Source: Phormidium tanganyikae FI6-MK23
GTDB lineage: Bacteria; Cyanobacteriota; Cyanobacteriia; Leptolyngbyales; Leptolyngbyaceae
NCBI GenBank assembly: GCA_019359175.1
Contig: JAHHHU010000003.1
Location: 186,001-250,000, forward strand
Reading direction: 5' to 3'
DNA: 64,000 nucleotides
How positions within the stretch are numbered: position 1 is the first letter of the stretch; each line of letters opens with the position of its first letter. The position numbers were made by a program, and so were the translations under genes. The notes beneath the pieces were generated by a model that saw nothing but the letters and a program-made list of their open reading frames with translations, was not told the origin of the DNA and made no database searches. Shown here piece by piece: positions 1-10,101 of this stretch.

Positions 1-335
1 CGGTCGCGCCTAATGCTCAAGCGATTTCGTTGAACGGTACTTCCGGGGGTGCGAAAAAGGATGCGAGTTGTGCAGGATTCGTTGCCGATCGTCCGAATCA
101 TACTGTGCAAGTTACCGCTGATAGTAACTTGAAATTTACGCTTCAAGGGAGCGGAGAACCGACGCTATTGATCACCGGAGCGCAAGGACAAGCCTTCTGT
201 GTCCAAGCCGATCGCTTATCAAACGGCAAAGTCGAAATTCCAGGACGCTGGACGAAAGGAACTTACTCCGTGTTTGTGGGCGATCGCGCACAAGGTAGAA
301 ATCCTTATACATTGTTGATCGCGCCTCAAAATTAG
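1..335 (+). CDS. Secreted hypothetical protein, 5' end cut by window edge
   Basis: The reading frame is open from the first bases of the window to the TAG at 333-335, so this is the C-terminal part of a longer gene. The first residues visible, VAPNAQA, look like the end of a signal peptide with an Ala-X-Ala cleavage site, which would make the missing part only a short leader. The mature part is about 100 residues, mostly polar with beta-strand-like alternation and two cysteines (in DASCAG and QAFCVQ) that could form a disulfide. No family is recognised. It ends 22 bases before a strong terminator and is convergent with gltD. Confidence 0.6.
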   Translation, partial: VAPNAQAISLNGTSGGAKKDASCAGFVADRPNHTVQVTADSNLKFTLQGSGEPTLLITGAQGQAFCVQADRLSNGKVEIPGRWTKGTYSVFVGDRAQGRNPYTLLIAPQN

Positions 336-356
336 GGTTTGAATTTTGGGTGTTCA

Positions 357-387
357 AAAAGCCAGAAGCAACTCGCTTCTGGCTTTT
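357..387. terminator. Bidirectional Rho-independent terminator
   Basis: Perfect 13-bp inverted repeat AAAAGCCAGAAGC / GCTTCTGGCTTTT with a 5-base loop. The A-run on the left and T-run on the right make it able to stop transcription from both sides, fitting its place between the convergent secreted-protein gene and gltD. Confidence 0.9.
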
Positions 388-397
388 ACTTTTGGGC

Positions 398-1876
398 TTA
401 GGGCAAATCGGTTTCGCCCATGAGATAGCGATCGCATTCTCGCGCGGCTTCTCGACCTTCGTTAAATGCCCAGACGACTAAGCTTTGTCCACGGCGACAA
501 TCTCCCGCAGCAAATACGCCCGGAATGCTGGTGGTGTACTTGCCGTATTCGGATTTGATGTTGCTGCGGGCATCTCGATCGAGTCCCATTGCATCGAGTA
601 ACGGTTGCTCAGGACCCAAAAAGCCCATTGCAAGCAGAACTAACTGCGCGGGGATGACCTGCTCAGTTCCAGCAATGTGCTTAGGAATAAATTGCCCTTG
701 CTCGTTTCGTTCCCACTGCACTTCGACCGTGTGAATTGCTTTCACGTTTCCGTTTTCGTCGCCTTCAAATCGAGTTGCGGTTCTCAGATAAGCGCGAGGA
801 TCTGATCCGAATTTTGCGGCAGCTTCTTCTTGCCCGTAGTCCATTTTGTAGACTTTTGGATATTCGGGCCAAGGGTTGTTAGAAGCGCGTTCTGCGGGAG
901 GTTGGGGCAGGATTTCCAATTGAACTACGCTGTTACAACCATGCCGAATTGAAGTTCCGACACAATCGGTTCCGGTGTCGCCACCTCCGATGATCACGAT
1001 ATCCTTCCCTTGAGCGGAAAGTGCTGGGTCGGTGTGCTCTAAGACTGATTGAGTGTTGGCGGTGAGGAAGTCCATTGCGAAGTGGATGCCTTTGAGGTGA
1101 CGACCTTCGATCGACAAATCGCGCGGCTTAGTTGCTCCAGTACACATCACCACAGCATCAAAGTTCTTCAGCAAGTCTTCTGCTGGCAAGTCTTTTCCGA
1201 TCTCAGTGTTGCAAACGAATTTTACGCCCTCGGTTTCGAGAATGTTCAGTCGCCGCATCACGACTTTTTCTTTGTCGAGTTTCATGTTTGGAATGCCGTA
1301 CATCAGCAATCCACCCGGACGATCGGCGCGTTCGTACACCGTGACCCAGTGCCCTGCTTTGTTCAGTTGGGCAGCCGCGCATAATCCAGCGGGACCTGAA
1401 CCGACGATCGCGATTTTTTTCCCAGTCCGTTTCTCCGGCGGTTCGGGCGTGATCCAGCCTTCGTTCCAGCCTTTATCAACGATCGAATACTCAATGTTCT
1501 TGATCGTGACAGGTGGATTATGAATGCCCAACACACAAGCACCCTCACAAGGAGCGGGACAGACTCGCCCAGTGAATTCGGGGAAATTGTTGGTTTTGTG
1601 TAAGCGATCGAGTGCCTCTTTCCAGAGTCCGCGATAGATCAAATCGTTCCATTCAGGAATCAGATTGTTAATCGGGCAACCGCTTGCCATGCCGCTAATT
1701 ACGGTTCCAGTATGACAGAACGGGATGCCGCAATCCATACAGCGTGCGCCCTGAGTGCGAAGATTGTCTTCGGGCATGGGCAGATGGAATTCGTCCCAGT
1801 TGCGAGTGCGATCGGTTGGCGAAAGTTCTGAGGGCAGTTCGCGCAAGAATTCAATAAAGCCAGTTGGTTTTCCCAT
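398..1876 (-). CDS. gltD: NADPH-glutamate synthase small (beta) subunit
   Basis: 492 residues, normal length for GltD. It takes electrons from NAD(P)H through FAD and passes them via Fe-S clusters to the large subunit, which makes glutamate from glutamine and 2-oxoglutarate in the cytoplasm. The N-terminal part has the cysteine groups [10 protein letters not shown] and [12 protein letters not shown] that hold low-potential [4Fe-4S] clusters. A first dinucleotide fold starts at [13 protein letters not shown] (FAD) and a second at [13 protein letters not shown] (NADPH). The C-terminal [16 protein letters not shown] motif closes the FAD site. It lies 97 bases downstream of gltB on the same strand, so the two form an operon. 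The ATG start at 1876 matches the usual MGKPTGF opening of the family. Confidence 0.97.
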   Translation of the reverse strand: MGKPTGFIEFLRELPSELSPTDRTRNWDEFHLPMPEDNLRTQGARCMDCGIPFCHTGTVISGMASGCPINNLIPEWNDLIYRGLWKEALDRLHKTNNFPEFTGRVCPAPCEGACVLGIHNPPVTIKNIEYSIVDKGWNEGWITPEPPEKRTGKKIAIVGSGPAGLCAAAQLNKAGHWVTVYERADRPGGLLMYGIPNMKLDKEKVVMRRLNILETEGVKFVCNTEIGKDLPAEDLLKNFDAVVMCTGATKPRDLSIEGRHLKGIHFAMDFLTANTQSVLEHTDPALSAQGKDIVIIGGGDTGTDCVGTSIRHGCNSVVQLEILPQPPAERASNNPWPEYPKVYKMDYGQEEAAAKFGSDPRAYLRTATRFEGDENGNVKAIHTVEVQWERNEQGQFIPKHIAGTEQVIPAQLVLLAMGFLGPEQPLLDAMGLDRDARSNIKSEYGKYTTSIPGVFAAGDCRRGQSLVVWAFNEGREAARECDRYLMGETDLP

Positions 1877-1919
1877 GGTTCAAAAGCGAGGTGTGATCAG
1901 TAAATAGAAGAAAATAACT

Positions 1920-1941
1920 GTGGGGCAGGCAAGATGCCCAC
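1920..1941. repeat. Hairpin repeat in the gltB-gltD gap
   Basis: GTGGGGCAGGCAAGATGCCCAC contains the inverted repeat GGGCA / TGCCC. Its core AGGCAAGATGCCC also occurs (opposite strand) in the hairpin at 52748-52772, so it is one copy of a small dispersed repeat. In this place it could modulate the gltB/gltD transcript ratio, which is a guess. Confidence 0.6.
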
Positions 1942-1973
1942 TCCACCACTCAATCAATGATTCAATCAAAGAG

Positions 1974-4900
1974 TTAACTGCCGCCAACCCGCGCCACATC
2001 CCGCACATTTTCTTCAAATGCAGCCGAAAGCGCATCATCGCCGCTCAGACCCGATTCTTCTGCTCGTCTCAAGGCTTGCAGAACTCGCTTGTAGTCTTTT
2101 GGCATGACTTTAACAAAGCGCGATTTCACTTCTTCCCACTGTTCCAATATCTCTTTGGCTTTGTGGCTGTGAGTCAAGTTCGCATGATTTTGGATCATCT
2201 GACGCACGATCGCGATGTCTTCCGGATCAGCAAACGGCTCTAGTGCAACCATTTGAGTGTTACAGCGAGTCGCAAAATCGCCTGCTTCGTCATAGATGTA
2301 AGCGGCTCCTCCACTCATTCCCGCTGCAAAGTTGCGTCCGGTCTTTCCAAGAACCACAACCGTACCGCCCGTCATGTATTCACACCCGTGATCGCCGACT
2401 CCTTCAACAACAGTATTGACTCCAGAGTTGCGAACACAGAATCGCTCACCTGCAATTCCGCTGATGTAGGCTTCTCCTTTGGTCGCACCGTAGAGAGCGA
2501 CATTACCGATGATGGTGTTTTCAGAGGCATTGAAGGTGGATGAGATCGACGGATAAACAATGAGCTTTCCGCCGCTCAGACCTTTACCAACATAGTCATT
2601 GGCATCTCCTTCAAGTTCGAGCGTGACACCCTTTGGAACAAATGCTCCAAAGCTCTGTCCAGCACTACCTTGGAAATGAAGTTGGACGGTATCTTCGGGA
2701 AGTCCGTTCCAGTGACGTTTAGTGATTTCGTTGCCGAGAATCGTACCAACGACGCGATTGATGTTCCGAATCGGCAAAGTCGCTTTAACGGGTTTGCCTT
2801 GCTCGATCGCTTCTTTACACAGATCCAACAGCACCGAAAGATCGAGCGATTTTTCTAGTCCGTGGTCTTGTGGAATCTGGCAATACAAGCCAACTGAAGG
2901 ATCAACATCGGGCTGATAGAGAATCTTGGAGAAGTCTAAGCCTTTTGCTTTCCAATGGTCGATCGCTTGTTTGGGCTCTAGAACATCAGTGCGCCCAACC
3001 ATTTCGTTTAGGCTACGGAATCCAAGCTGTGCCATCAGTTCCCGCACTTCTTGAGCAATGAATCTCATAAAGTTCTCGGTGTACTGGGGATCGCCTGTGA
3101 AGCTTTCGCGCAGGTTCGGATCTTGGGTTGCAATGCCAACGGGACAAGTGTTGAGATGACAAACGCGCATCATAATACAGCCGAGTGTGACCAGTGGCGC
3201 AGTCGCAAAACCAAATTCTTCTGCACCGAGCAATGCAGCCATGACTACATCGCGTCCAGTTTTCATTTGTCCATCGGTTTCGACGACGATTCGCGATCGC
3301 AAGTTATTCAAAACTAACGTCTGATGCGTCTCAGCTAATCCCAATTCCCAAGGTAAGCCTGCGTGTTTGATCGAAGTCTGCGGAGATGCCCCAGTTCCGC
3401 CATCGTAGCCAGAAATTAACACCACATCCGCGTGAGCTTTCGCAACTCCAGCGGCAATGGTTCCGACTCCGACTTCTGAGACGAGTTTGACGCTGATTCG
3501 AGCGGCTCGATTGGCGTTTTTCAAGTCGTGGATCAGTTCGGCGAGATCTTCGATCGAGTAAATGTCATGGTGCGGTGGTGGTGAAATTAATCCCACACCC
3601 GGCGTTGAATGTCGAACTTTCGCAATCCAAGGATAAACCTTACGACCGGGCAATTGTCCGCCTTCCCCCGGTTTCGCGCCTTGTGCCATTTTGATTTGGA
3701 TTTCTCGCGCTTGGGAGAGATACAAACTGGTGACACCAAAGCGACCGGATGCAACTTGTTTGATCGCGCTGTTCTTGGAATCGCCGCGATCGTTTGTCCA
3801 AGTATAGCGATCGGGATCTTCGCCGCCTTCTCCGGTGTTGGATTTGCCACCGATTCGGTTCATTGCGATTGCTAAAGCTTCGTGCGCTTCTTTGGAAATC
3901 GAACCATAGCTCATGGCTCCGGTTTTGAAGCGGCTCATGATGGCTTCGATCGGCTCCACTTCTTCGATCGGAATCGGTTGACGCGCTTTGAATTGCAGCA
4001 TTCCGCGTAGAGTGAAATGCTGTTGGCTCTGTTCGTTGACCAAGGTTGCGTATTGTTTGAACAGATCATAATTACCTTCGCGGACGGCTCTTTGCAGCGT
4101 GTGAATCGTTTGGGGGCTGAATAGATGCGCTTCACCTTCTTTGCGCCATTGATATTCGCCACCGACATCAAGCGTATGTCCGTTCGTTGGGCGAGCGGGA
4201 AACGCATGATGATGACGTAACAATGCTTCTTTGGTGATCACTTCCAAATCGGCTCCTTCGATGCGAGAAGCAGTCCAAGTGAAATAGCGATCGACAACCG
4301 AATGATTTAGCCCGATCGCTTCAAAGATTTGTGCGCCTCGATAGCTCTGAATTGTCGAGATTCCAATCTTAGAGGCAACTTTGACCACACCTTTTGTAAG
4401 AGCTTTGATGTAGTTCTTGCAAGCAGTTTTGTAGTCAACGCCGACTAAAGAACCTTGAGCGATCATCGACTCCATTGTTTCAAACGCTAAATACGGATTG
4501 ATCGCGCCGCAACCGTAACCAATCAGCATCGCAAAGTGATGCACTTCACGCGGTTCGCCGGATTCGAGAACTAAGCCGACCTTTGTTCTTGTGCCTGCTC
4601 GGATCAAATGATGATGCAAGCCGGATACAGCAAGAAGCGCCGGAATCGGAGCATTTTGAGCATTCACATCGCGATCGCTCAAAATCAGAATGTTCACACC
4701 CGACTCGATCGCTTGATCTGCTTGTTGGCAGAGAGACACGATCGACTGTTCTAATCCCGTAACACCCGATTTCGGATCAAACACGATCGGAAGTACGATC
4801 GACTTAAATCCTTGTTCATTGATGTGCTTTAGTTTCGCTAACTCTTCGTTACTGAGAATTGGCGTTTTTAGCTCGATCAAATGACAGCTTTCTGGTTCAG

Positions 4901-6569
4901 GTTTCAGCAAGTTCCGCTCTGATCCGATCGTCGTTTCTGCCGAGGTAATAATCTCTTCGCGGATTGAATCGATCGGCGGATTTGTCACCTGAGCAAACAA
5001 CTGTTTGAAATAGTCGTAGAGCAATTTAGGTCGGTTGGATAGCACTGCTAACGGCGTATCGGCTCCCATTGCTCCGGTCGCTTCCACACCATCGCGCCCC
5101 ATCGGAGTCAGCAACAATCGTAATTCTTCAAACGTATAGCCGAAAGCTAACTGACGTTGAAGCACCGTTTTTAGATCAGACTTCGGCAGTTCTGGCGCAT
5201 CTTTGAGATCTGCAAATCCGACCATGTTCTGATCAAGCCACTCTTGATAGGGTTCAGCCGTGGTGATTTCCTGCTTGATCTCTTCATCGGAAACAATTCG
5301 CCCCTGCTCCATATCGACCAAGAACATTCGCCCTGGTTCCAAGCGTCCCTTTTGCAGAACATTCTCAGGCGCAACAGGCAGCACACCCGCCTCAGATGCC
5401 ATGATCACAAAATCATCTTTCGTGACGTAGTAGCGCGACGGACGCAACCCATTTCGATCGAGAACCGCGCCCATCATTCGACCGTCGGTAAATGCGATCG
5501 AAGCCGGACCATCCCACGGTTCCATCAAGCAAGAATGATATTTGTAGAACGCTTTGCGCTCAGGACTCATCGATTCGTGTGCTGTCCAAGGTTCGGGGAT
5601 CATCATCATCACCGCATGAGGCAGCGATCGACCCGATAAAGTCAACAGTTCTAAAGCATTATCAAAAATCGTCGAATCACTGCCGTCGATGTTAATGACA
5701 GGTTGAGCTTTTCTTAAATCGTCACCAAATAAATCAGACTCAAACAAAGCTTGTCGAGCATTCATCCAATTGATGTTGCCGCGCAAGGTATTGATTTCAC
5801 CATTGTGAGCAATGTAGCGGTAAGGATGCGATCGCTCCCAACTCGGAAACGTATTCGTACTAAACCGAGAATGCACCAAGCCTAAAGCGCTTTCCAAATC
5901 GGGATCGCTCAAATCAGAGTAATATTCTCCAACTTGCAGCGGCATCAACATTCCTTTGTAAACGATCGTGCGACAGGAAATGCTCGCGGGATACCAATAT
6001 TCGTCGATTCCAGTCGTGCGAATAGCACTATGAGATCGCTTCCGGATGACATAAAGCTTGCGCTCAAACGCCAGATCATCGATTAAATCAGCAGAACGTC
6101 CGATCAAAGCTTGCTGCATAAACGGCTCACTTGACTTTGCCGTTTCGCCCAAGGTTGCATTATTCGTTGGCACATCCCGCCAACCGAGAACAGTTTGCCC
6201 CTCTTCTGCCACGATTTTCTCAAATTTGCGTCGTCCTGCTTCGCGTGAACTGCGATCGGGCGACGAATAAATCATCGCGACCCCATACTGTCCTGCATTA
6301 GGCAGAGCAATATTTAACTCCGCTGCAACTTTTTGGAAAAATCGATGTGAAACCTGCATTAAAATGCCTGCCCCATCTCCCGTATTCGTTTCTGCACCAC
6401 AAGCGCCCCGATGCTCCAAGTTCGCCAAAATCGTCAACGCTTGCTGCACGATCGTGTGAGATGCTTTTCCTTTCATCTGCACAATAAATCCGACTCCGCA
6501 GGCATCATGCTCGAACTGCGGATCATACAAACCTTGCTTCGCAGGCAGTCCGTATCTAGTCATTATCAT
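1974..6569 (-). CDS. gltB: NADPH-glutamate synthase large (alpha) subunit
   Basis: About 1531 residues from the chosen start, normal for GltB. Domain order: a class II glutaminase domain whose nucleophile is the Cys of DACGVGFI, a central domain, the FMN/[3Fe-4S] synthase domain ([21 protein letters not shown], and [13 protein letters not shown] holding the 3Fe-4S cysteines), and a C-terminal GXGXG beta-helix. The frame is open up to an ATG at 6668, but the family begins shortly before [14 protein letters not shown]. ATGs at 6569 and 6563 fit: AGGG sits about 8 bases before 6563, and either start leaves a propeptide of 21-23 residues that is removed to expose the catalytic Cys. Pairing with gltD marks it as the pyridine-nucleotide type rather than the ferredoxin-only GlsF. 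No clear NtcA site or glutamine riboswitch was seen upstream. Confidence 0.95.
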   Translation of the reverse strand: MIMTRYGLPAKQGLYDPQFEHDACGVGFIVQMKGKASHTIVQQALTILANLEHRGACGAETNTGDGAGILMQVSHRFFQKVAAELNIALPNAGQYGVAMIYSSPDRSSREAGRRKFEKIVAEEGQTVLGWRDVPTNNATLGETAKSSEPFMQQALIGRSADLIDDLAFERKLYVIRKRSHSAIRTTGIDEYWYPASISCRTIVYKGMLMPLQVGEYYSDLSDPDLESALGLVHSRFSTNTFPSWERSHPYRYIAHNGEINTLRGNINWMNARQALFESDLFGDDLRKAQPVINIDGSDSTIFDNALELLTLSGRSLPHAVMMMIPEPWTAHESMSPERKAFYKYHSCLMEPWDGPASIAFTDGRMMGAVLDRNGLRPSRYYVTKDDFVIMASEAGVLPVAPENVLQKGRLEPGRMFLVDMEQGRIVSDEEIKQEITTAEPYQEWLDQNMVGFADLKDAPELPKSDLKTVLQRQLAFGYTFEELRLLLTPMGRDGVEATGAMGADTPLAVLSNRPKLLYDYFKQLFAQVTNPPIDSIREEIITSAETTIGSERNLLKPEPESCHLIELKTPILSNEELAKLKHINEQGFKSIVLPIVFDPKSGVTGLEQSIVSLCQQADQAIESGVNILILSDRDVNAQNAPIPALLAVSGLHHHLIRAGTRTKVGLVLESGEPREVHHFAMLIGYGCGAINPYLAFETMESMIAQGSLVGVDYKTACKNYIKALTKGVVKVASKIGISTIQSYRGAQIFEAIGLNHSVVDRYFTWTASRIEGADLEVITKEALLRHHHAFPARPTNGHTLDVGGEYQWRKEGEAHLFSPQTIHTLQRAVREGNYDLFKQYATLVNEQSQQHFTLRGMLQFKARQPIPIEEVEPIEAIMSRFKTGAMSYGSISKEAHEALAIAMNRIGGKSNTGEGGEDPDRYTWTNDRGDSKNSAIKQVASGRFGVTSLYLSQAREIQIKMAQGAKPGEGGQLPGRKVYPWIAKVRHSTPGVGLISPPPHHDIYSIEDLAELIHDLKNANRAARISVKLVSEVGVGTIAAGVAKAHADVVLISGYDGGTGASPQTSIKHAGLPWELGLAETHQTLVLNNLRSRIVVETDGQMKTGRDVVMAALLGAEEFGFATAPLVTLGCIMMRVCHLNTCPVGIATQDPNLRESFTGDPQYTENFMRFIAQEVRELMAQLGFRSLNEMVGRTDVLEPKQAIDHWKAKGLDFSKILYQPDVDPSVGLYCQIPQDHGLEKSLDLSVLLDLCKEAIEQGKPVKATLPIRNINRVVGTILGNEITKRHWNGLPEDTVQLHFQGSAGQSFGAFVPKGVTLELEGDANDYVGKGLSGGKLIVYPSISSTFNASENTIIGNVALYGATKGEAYISGIAGERFCVRNSGVNTVVEGVGDHGCEYMTGGTVVVLGKTGRNFAAGMSGGAAYIYDEAGDFATRCNTQMVALEPFADPEDIAIVRQMIQNHANLTHSHKAKEILEQWEEVKSRFVKVMPKDYKRVLQALRRAEESGLSGDDALSAAFEENVRDVARVGGS

Positions 6570-6816
6570 TACCCTATTCAATGGCGGAGAGAGAGTATCA
6601 GCTAGAGCTTCGGTGAAGATATCTCTAGTCCTTTTGAAATTCTCTAACATACTTCCGAAATATCCCAAAGGTCTTAAGGAAATCGTCAGATCTGTAAAAG
6701 AGAATTTCCAAGTCTCTTTCTTAATCGTGATGGAGTTTCGATCGAATATGTTTACTGTTAATGAAACTCAATTTTCGATTCACGAAACTTGTAATTTCTT
6801 AGTAGGCAGAAACATT

Positions 6817-7275
6817 ATGAAACGTGGACAACTTTACGCTTTTGTTACAGGAATTTTCTTTTTATCCCTGTCCATTTTAGGATTTATTCCCCAGCTACAG
6901 CATCCGATCAATGCGATCGAAGTTCACAACGGGCTTGAAATCCAATTGGGATATCTCTTCGGTCTGTTCCCAACAAATCCAGTGCTAAATACGGTGTATG
7001 CGATCGTTGGAATTTTGGGCTTAGTTAGCTCGATCGGTTTGGGCGGTTCGCGGTTCTATGGTCGCGGATTGTTTCAGTTCTTTGGAGTGCTGGCATTTCT
7101 TGGATCATTAGAACCCACCAACACATTCTTCGGATTTATGCCGCTGTTTGGTAGCAATGCTGTTTTGTATGGGCTGATGTCGGTTGTGTCGTTCTACTTT
7201 GGATTTATTGATTCGCCTGGATTGTTAGAGATTGCGGTTCAACCGCCAGAGAATGCAATTGCGATCGAGAAATAA
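6817..7275 (+). CDS. DUF4383-like four-helix membrane protein
   Basis: 152 residues from the ATG at 6817 (MKRGQLYAF). The frame is open further upstream, but the extra 68 codons have no membrane-protein character, run through the gltB promoter region and lack a convincing ribosome site. Four hydrophobic segments lie around residues 4-22, 53-70, 78-96 and 105-125. The phrase LFGLFPTNPVLNTVYAIVGILGL matches the pattern of DUF4383 proteins (GLFPVN-x-x-HN-x-VH), a family of unknown function in the cytoplasmic membrane. It is divergent from gltB and probably a single-gene unit. Confidence 0.8.
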   Translation: MKRGQLYAFVTGIFFLSLSILGFIPQLQHPINAIEVHNGLEIQLGYLFGLFPTNPVLNTVYAIVGILGLVSSIGLGGSRFYGRGLFQFFGVLAFLGSLEPTNTFFGFMPLFGSNAVLYGLMSVVSFYFGFIDSPGLLEIAVQPPENAIAIEK

Positions 7276-7343
7276 CGCGCAGATACTAAGGATCGTGGAT
7301 TAAATAACCTGTAAACTTTCGATTCGTCGTCGCTGAGATCTTC

Positions 7344-7423
7344 GCCCCCTAAAACCCCCATTTTGGGGACTTTGAAACGGAAGGTCTTGGCTTAAAGTCC
7401 CCCAGAATGGGGGTTTTAGGGGC
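7344..7423. repeat. MITE-like inverted repeat, copy 1 of 3
   Basis: 80 bases. The left arm begins GCCCCCTAAAACCCCC and continues to a GGGGACTTTGAA end; the right arm is its near-perfect reverse complement, ending GGGGGTTTTAGGGGC. Two related copies are at 17700-17804 and 55188-55272. The arms contain an internal smaller hairpin (CCCCCATTTTGGGG). No open reading frame lies inside. Such elements are common in filamentous cyanobacteria and are presumably non-autonomous. Confidence 0.85.
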
Positions 7424-7484
7424 AAAAGCCGCCTCAACCGGAGCGACTCGCTTCTTGGCGAAAGGGCAAGAAGTTACACCTTAA

Positions 7485-7556
7485 TAAATGCCCAATACTA
7501 AAAATCGAGGCTAACTCTTTACGGAGTTAGCCTCGATTTTTAGTATTGGGCATTTA
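7485..7556. repeat. Perfect 33-bp inverted repeat with 6-base loop
   Basis: Left arm 7485-7517 and right arm 7524-7556 are exact reverse complements, separated by TTTACG. There is no T-run after the stem, so it is not a standard terminator. The perfect match implies recent origin or active maintenance. It begins 61 bases after the MITE-like element. Confidence 0.95.
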
Positions 7557-7760
7557 CAGACTCAAAAATATCAATCCTGTTGTACAAGGTTGCACGATCG
7601 ACTATTGCTCCTCGGTGGTACGCGATCGCACTTCTTCAACTTGGAAATCTATGAATCCGCGATCCTACGATCTTTTTTCGTGAACCGCTTGATACAATAA
7701 AATCAATGTACAAAAACTCGACTGATTAACCGTAGATTAAGCGTATCGGGAGAAAAGGAA

Positions 7761-8042
7761 ATGCAAGCTCTCACACTGACGAACGACGATCGCACAACTG
7801 AACAACGAATTCGCCTCCGCATTCCGAAGCACTATCACCAGGAACCTGTCATTTCTCAGTTAGTCTCGCAGTATCACTTGACGGTGAATATTATCGCCGC
7901 CATTTTAGGCGCAAACGCAAAGGGCGACGGCTGGTTTGATTTGAATCTCAAAGGCAGCAGCACTAACATTCAAGCGGCATTGATTTACCTAGATGAGCTT
8001 GATCTAGAAGTGTGGCAGGGTGAAGAATCGGATGGTTGGTAA
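7761..8042 (+). CDS. NIL domain-containing protein
   Basis: 93 residues. The segment RIRLRIPKHYHQEPVISQLVSQYHLTVNIIAA followed by a GDGWFDLNLKGSSTNIQAALIYLDEL pattern is the ferredoxin-like beta-alpha-beta NIL fold, the ligand-binding module found at the end of methionine-importer ATPases and, in cyanobacteria, as free-standing small proteins. It is probably a soluble regulator or binding protein; its ligand cannot be told from sequence. The start is well supported by the ribosome site AAAAGGAA directly before the ATG. It stands alone, 65 bases before the SDR gene on the same strand. Confidence 0.85.
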   Translation: MQALTLTNDDRTTEQRIRLRIPKHYHQEPVISQLVSQYHLTVNIIAAILGANAKGDGWFDLNLKGSSTNIQAALIYLDELDLEVWQGEESDGW

Positions 8043-8107
8043 GACGATAGTGTCTGTCTCACTGAGTTTGCGGTGGTATACTCAAATTTTGATTGATTGG
8101 AAGGAAA

Positions 8108-8842
8108 ATGGTGACAATAGCGCTCATCGTTGGAGCAAGCCAAGGGATCGGGCTAGAATTCGCACGGCAATTTCTTGACACTCAGCGCGTCAATCGCGTT
8201 TATGCCACTTATCGCAATGCAGACTGTGATTTGTTCAATTTCGAGCATCCTGATTTAGTGCGATTGTCACTCGACCTCACCGATGAAGCTCAGATCGAAC
8301 AAGCGATCGCACAAATCAAAGCTGAAACATCAGAACTGCATTATGTGATCAACTGTGTCGGTGTTCTGCACGATGGAACCATGCAACCCGAAAAAAGCTT
8401 GCGGCATCTCAACGCAGATCAGTTGCTCAAATACTTCCAGATCAACAGCATCGGAGCCGCATTGTTAGCAAAGCACGTTCAACCTTTGTTAAAACATCGC
8501 GATCGCGCAATTCTTGCTACCATCTCCGCCAAAGTAGGAAGCATTGGAGACAATCAAGTGGGCGGTTGGTATGGGTATCGCGCCTCAAAAGCAGCGTTGA
8601 ATATGTTCATGCGAACCACTGCGATCGAGTTTAAGCGCACCTGCCCGAATGCGATCGTGGTGACTCTTCATCCTGGAACAACCGATACAAGACTATCGAA
8701 ACCGTTTCAGCGTAGTGTTCCACCAGAAAAATTATTCTCAGTCGATCGTACCGTTCAACAGTTAATCACTGTTCTTGATCAGCTACAAGATAGCAATAGT
8801 GGCGAATTTTTCTCGTGGGACGGCACAAAGCTAGCTTGGTAA
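8108..8842 (+). CDS. Short-chain dehydrogenase/reductase (C-factor-like)
   Basis: 244 residues from the ATG at 8108, chosen because GGAAGGAAA lies directly before it; a TTG 15 bases upstream is in frame but would place the start before the ribosome site. It has the SDR cofactor motif GASQGIG at residues 8-14, the NCVG strand motif, and the catalytic Tyr-Lys in YRASK with a preceding Ser (TISAK). The overall pattern, including HPGTTDTRLSKPF near the end, resembles the CsgA/C-factor subgroup of classical NAD(P)-dependent oxidoreductases. The substrate is unknown. It converges on the DUF1818 gene with only 4 bases between the stops. Confidence 0.88.
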   Translation: MVTIALIVGASQGIGLEFARQFLDTQRVNRVYATYRNADCDLFNFEHPDLVRLSLDLTDEAQIEQAIAQIKAETSELHYVINCVGVLHDGTMQPEKSLRHLNADQLLKYFQINSIGAALLAKHVQPLLKHRDRAILATISAKVGSIGDNQVGGWYGYRASKAALNMFMRTTAIEFKRTCPNAIVVTLHPGTTDTRLSKPFQRSVPPEKLFSVDRTVQQLITVLDQLQDSNSGEFFSWDGTKLAW

Positions 8843-8846
8843 TGCT

Positions 8847-9206
8847 TCAAAAACCTTCGATCGTGCTCATTGCTTCTCGCAGTTCCAGAGCGTTTTCCCA
8901 ATATCCTTCAGCTTTACGACCCGTTTGCACAATCAAGCGCAAACTGTAAGCATTGGGAAATCCTTCGGCTTCAAGCCAAATACGATCGCTTTCTAATTCG
9001 CAGGAAATTTGCTCTTCGTCCATTAGCTCTTGGGCGATCTGCCGCATTGCTTCGTGCAATTGTTCATTGAGGCGGCGAAAATCGTTCCATTCTTCCTCGG
9101 TAAGCTCGATCGCCCAATTCTCTCCCCCAACCAATCCTTTGAACTCAGAAGCCGCAGCATCCCAACCGAGCCGCCAACCGTTTCCCGTTTTGACGATCCG
9201 ACTCAT
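8847..9206 (-). CDS. DUF1818 family protein
   Basis: 119 residues, acidic and soluble. It begins MSRIVKTGNGWRLGWD and carries the WAIELTEEEW and LRLIVQTGRKAEGYW patterns of DUF1818, a cyanobacteria-restricted family of unknown function. Its start codon overlaps the stop of the upstream secreted-protein gene by 4 bases (ATGA), so the two are translationally coupled. Confidence 0.85.
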   Translation of the reverse strand: MSRIVKTGNGWRLGWDAAASEFKGLVGGENWAIELTEEEWNDFRRLNEQLHEAMRQIAQELMDEEQISCELESDRIWLEAEGFPNAYSLRLIVQTGRKAEGYWENALELREAMSTIEGF

Positions 9207-9652
9207 GAGCGGCGAGTAAACACATTCACCAACGCTTGCACGAGAGCATCGCGCTGTTTACGATTCAGCGTTTGGATGATTGCTCGATCGCTTTCAAACG
9301 GATTTTTGCGTAAGTTATCTGATCCTGGATATCCATCCGCTTTCATCGGTTCATTGATTCCTAAGTAATCTGCCAGCGTATATTTCCAGTCGAGCCGGAA
9401 GCTAACGGGGCGACCTTTAATGAAATAGTGATATCGAATTAGGCGACTGACTAACGTATTGCTCGGATCGACTTTGCCCGTTTCGCGATTGACGTACTGA
9501 TTTTCAAGCGGCAGATCTGAAATTTCTTTATACACTTGCTGCCACGCTTCTTGAATGCGTACTTGTCCAGAAGGCGGTGCGGTTTGAGCGACGACAGGAG
9601 AGACTGAGAAAAGCAACATCGCTACACTGGCAAGAATTAGAAAGCGCTTCAT
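9203..9652 (-). CDS. Secreted hypothetical protein
   Basis: 149 residues with a clear Sec signal peptide: MKRF, a hydrophobic core, then SPVVAQTAPP with cleavage likely after AQ or AQT. The mature protein is basic, with YHYFIKGRPVSFRLDWKYTLADYLG and a C-terminal LNRKQRDALVQALVNVFTRR. No known domain is recognised. The ribosome site AGGA lies 9 bases before the ATG. It is the first gene of a two-gene unit with DUF1818 (4-base overlap), suggesting a related role for the two. Confidence 0.8.
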   Translation of the reverse strand: MKRFLILASVAMLLFSVSPVVAQTAPPSGQVRIQEAWQQVYKEISDLPLENQYVNRETGKVDPSNTLVSRLIRYHYFIKGRPVSFRLDWKYTLADYLGINEPMKADGYPGSDNLRKNPFESDRAIIQTLNRKQRDALVQALVNVFTRRS

Positions 9653-9702
9653 CGGTTTATTCCTAAAAAACAGGGGCGATCGTAATTTCTCGCCCCAATC
9701 AC

Positions 9703-9948
9703 TTATTCCCCGATAATTTCGGGCTGAGTCAGTTCGTCTGACATCTCGATGATCGCCCGCATCACTGGCTTCATCATGGGATCATCGCCGCTGTCGAAGT
9801 CTTCAAAGCGCCGCCGTTTTGCACGATTTGCGACTTGGACAGTGATCCGATATCGATTAGAAGCAGCGCCGATCAACTCGTCAGCGCGGCGCATCAGTTG
9901 AACGGTGTCAAACGGAGGACGTTTGTGTAAAGAGCCAGATTTTGCCAT
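9703..9948 (-). CDS. rpoZ: RNA polymerase omega subunit
   Basis: 81 residues from the ATG at 9948 ([15 protein letters not shown]). The frame continues upstream to another ATG at 10050, but the omega family starts here and GAGAG precedes this ATG. The core [29 protein letters not shown] is the cyanobacterial omega signature; omega helps assemble and stabilise the core enzyme by binding the beta-prime subunit. The C-terminal end [14 protein letters not shown] is also typical. Single-gene unit between the secreted-protein operon and a divergent GDSL gene. Confidence 0.96.
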   Translation of the reverse strand: MAKSGSLHKRPPFDTVQLMRRADELIGAASNRYRITVQVANRAKRRRFEDFDSGDDPMMKPVMRAIIEMSDELTQPEIIGE

Positions 9949-10101
9949 CAGTTGTTCTCTCAGTAAAGACTTTTGGAAACCTCGATCGTGACAGATCACC
10001 AAAGCTTGTGTAAAGTTTTGAGAAAATCCGTCTAGAGTGATAGAGTCCAAGTTAGCTCAGACTCTATTAATAGCGCAGACCTGTTTCATCCGCACGATTT
10101 C

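Larger units (their letters stand above)
7276..7760. other. 485-base gene-free region with two repeat structures
   Basis: No coding frame with convincing composition. It holds a MITE-like inverted repeat (7344-7423) and a perfect 33-bp palindrome (7485-7556), listed separately. The part nearest the next gene contains a TTGATACAATAAAAT stretch (about 7688) that could supply a promoter -10 element, which is weak evidence. Confidence 0.7.

Noticed and set aside
5244-5639. 131-codon plus-strand frame inside gltB
   Set aside because: gltB is unambiguous over this span; the antisense product is His/Arg-rich without motifs.
6570-6816. Possible glutamine riboswitch or NtcA site upstream of gltB
   Set aside because: No glutamine-aptamer core and no GTA-N8-TAC with a well-placed -10 element could be found by eye.
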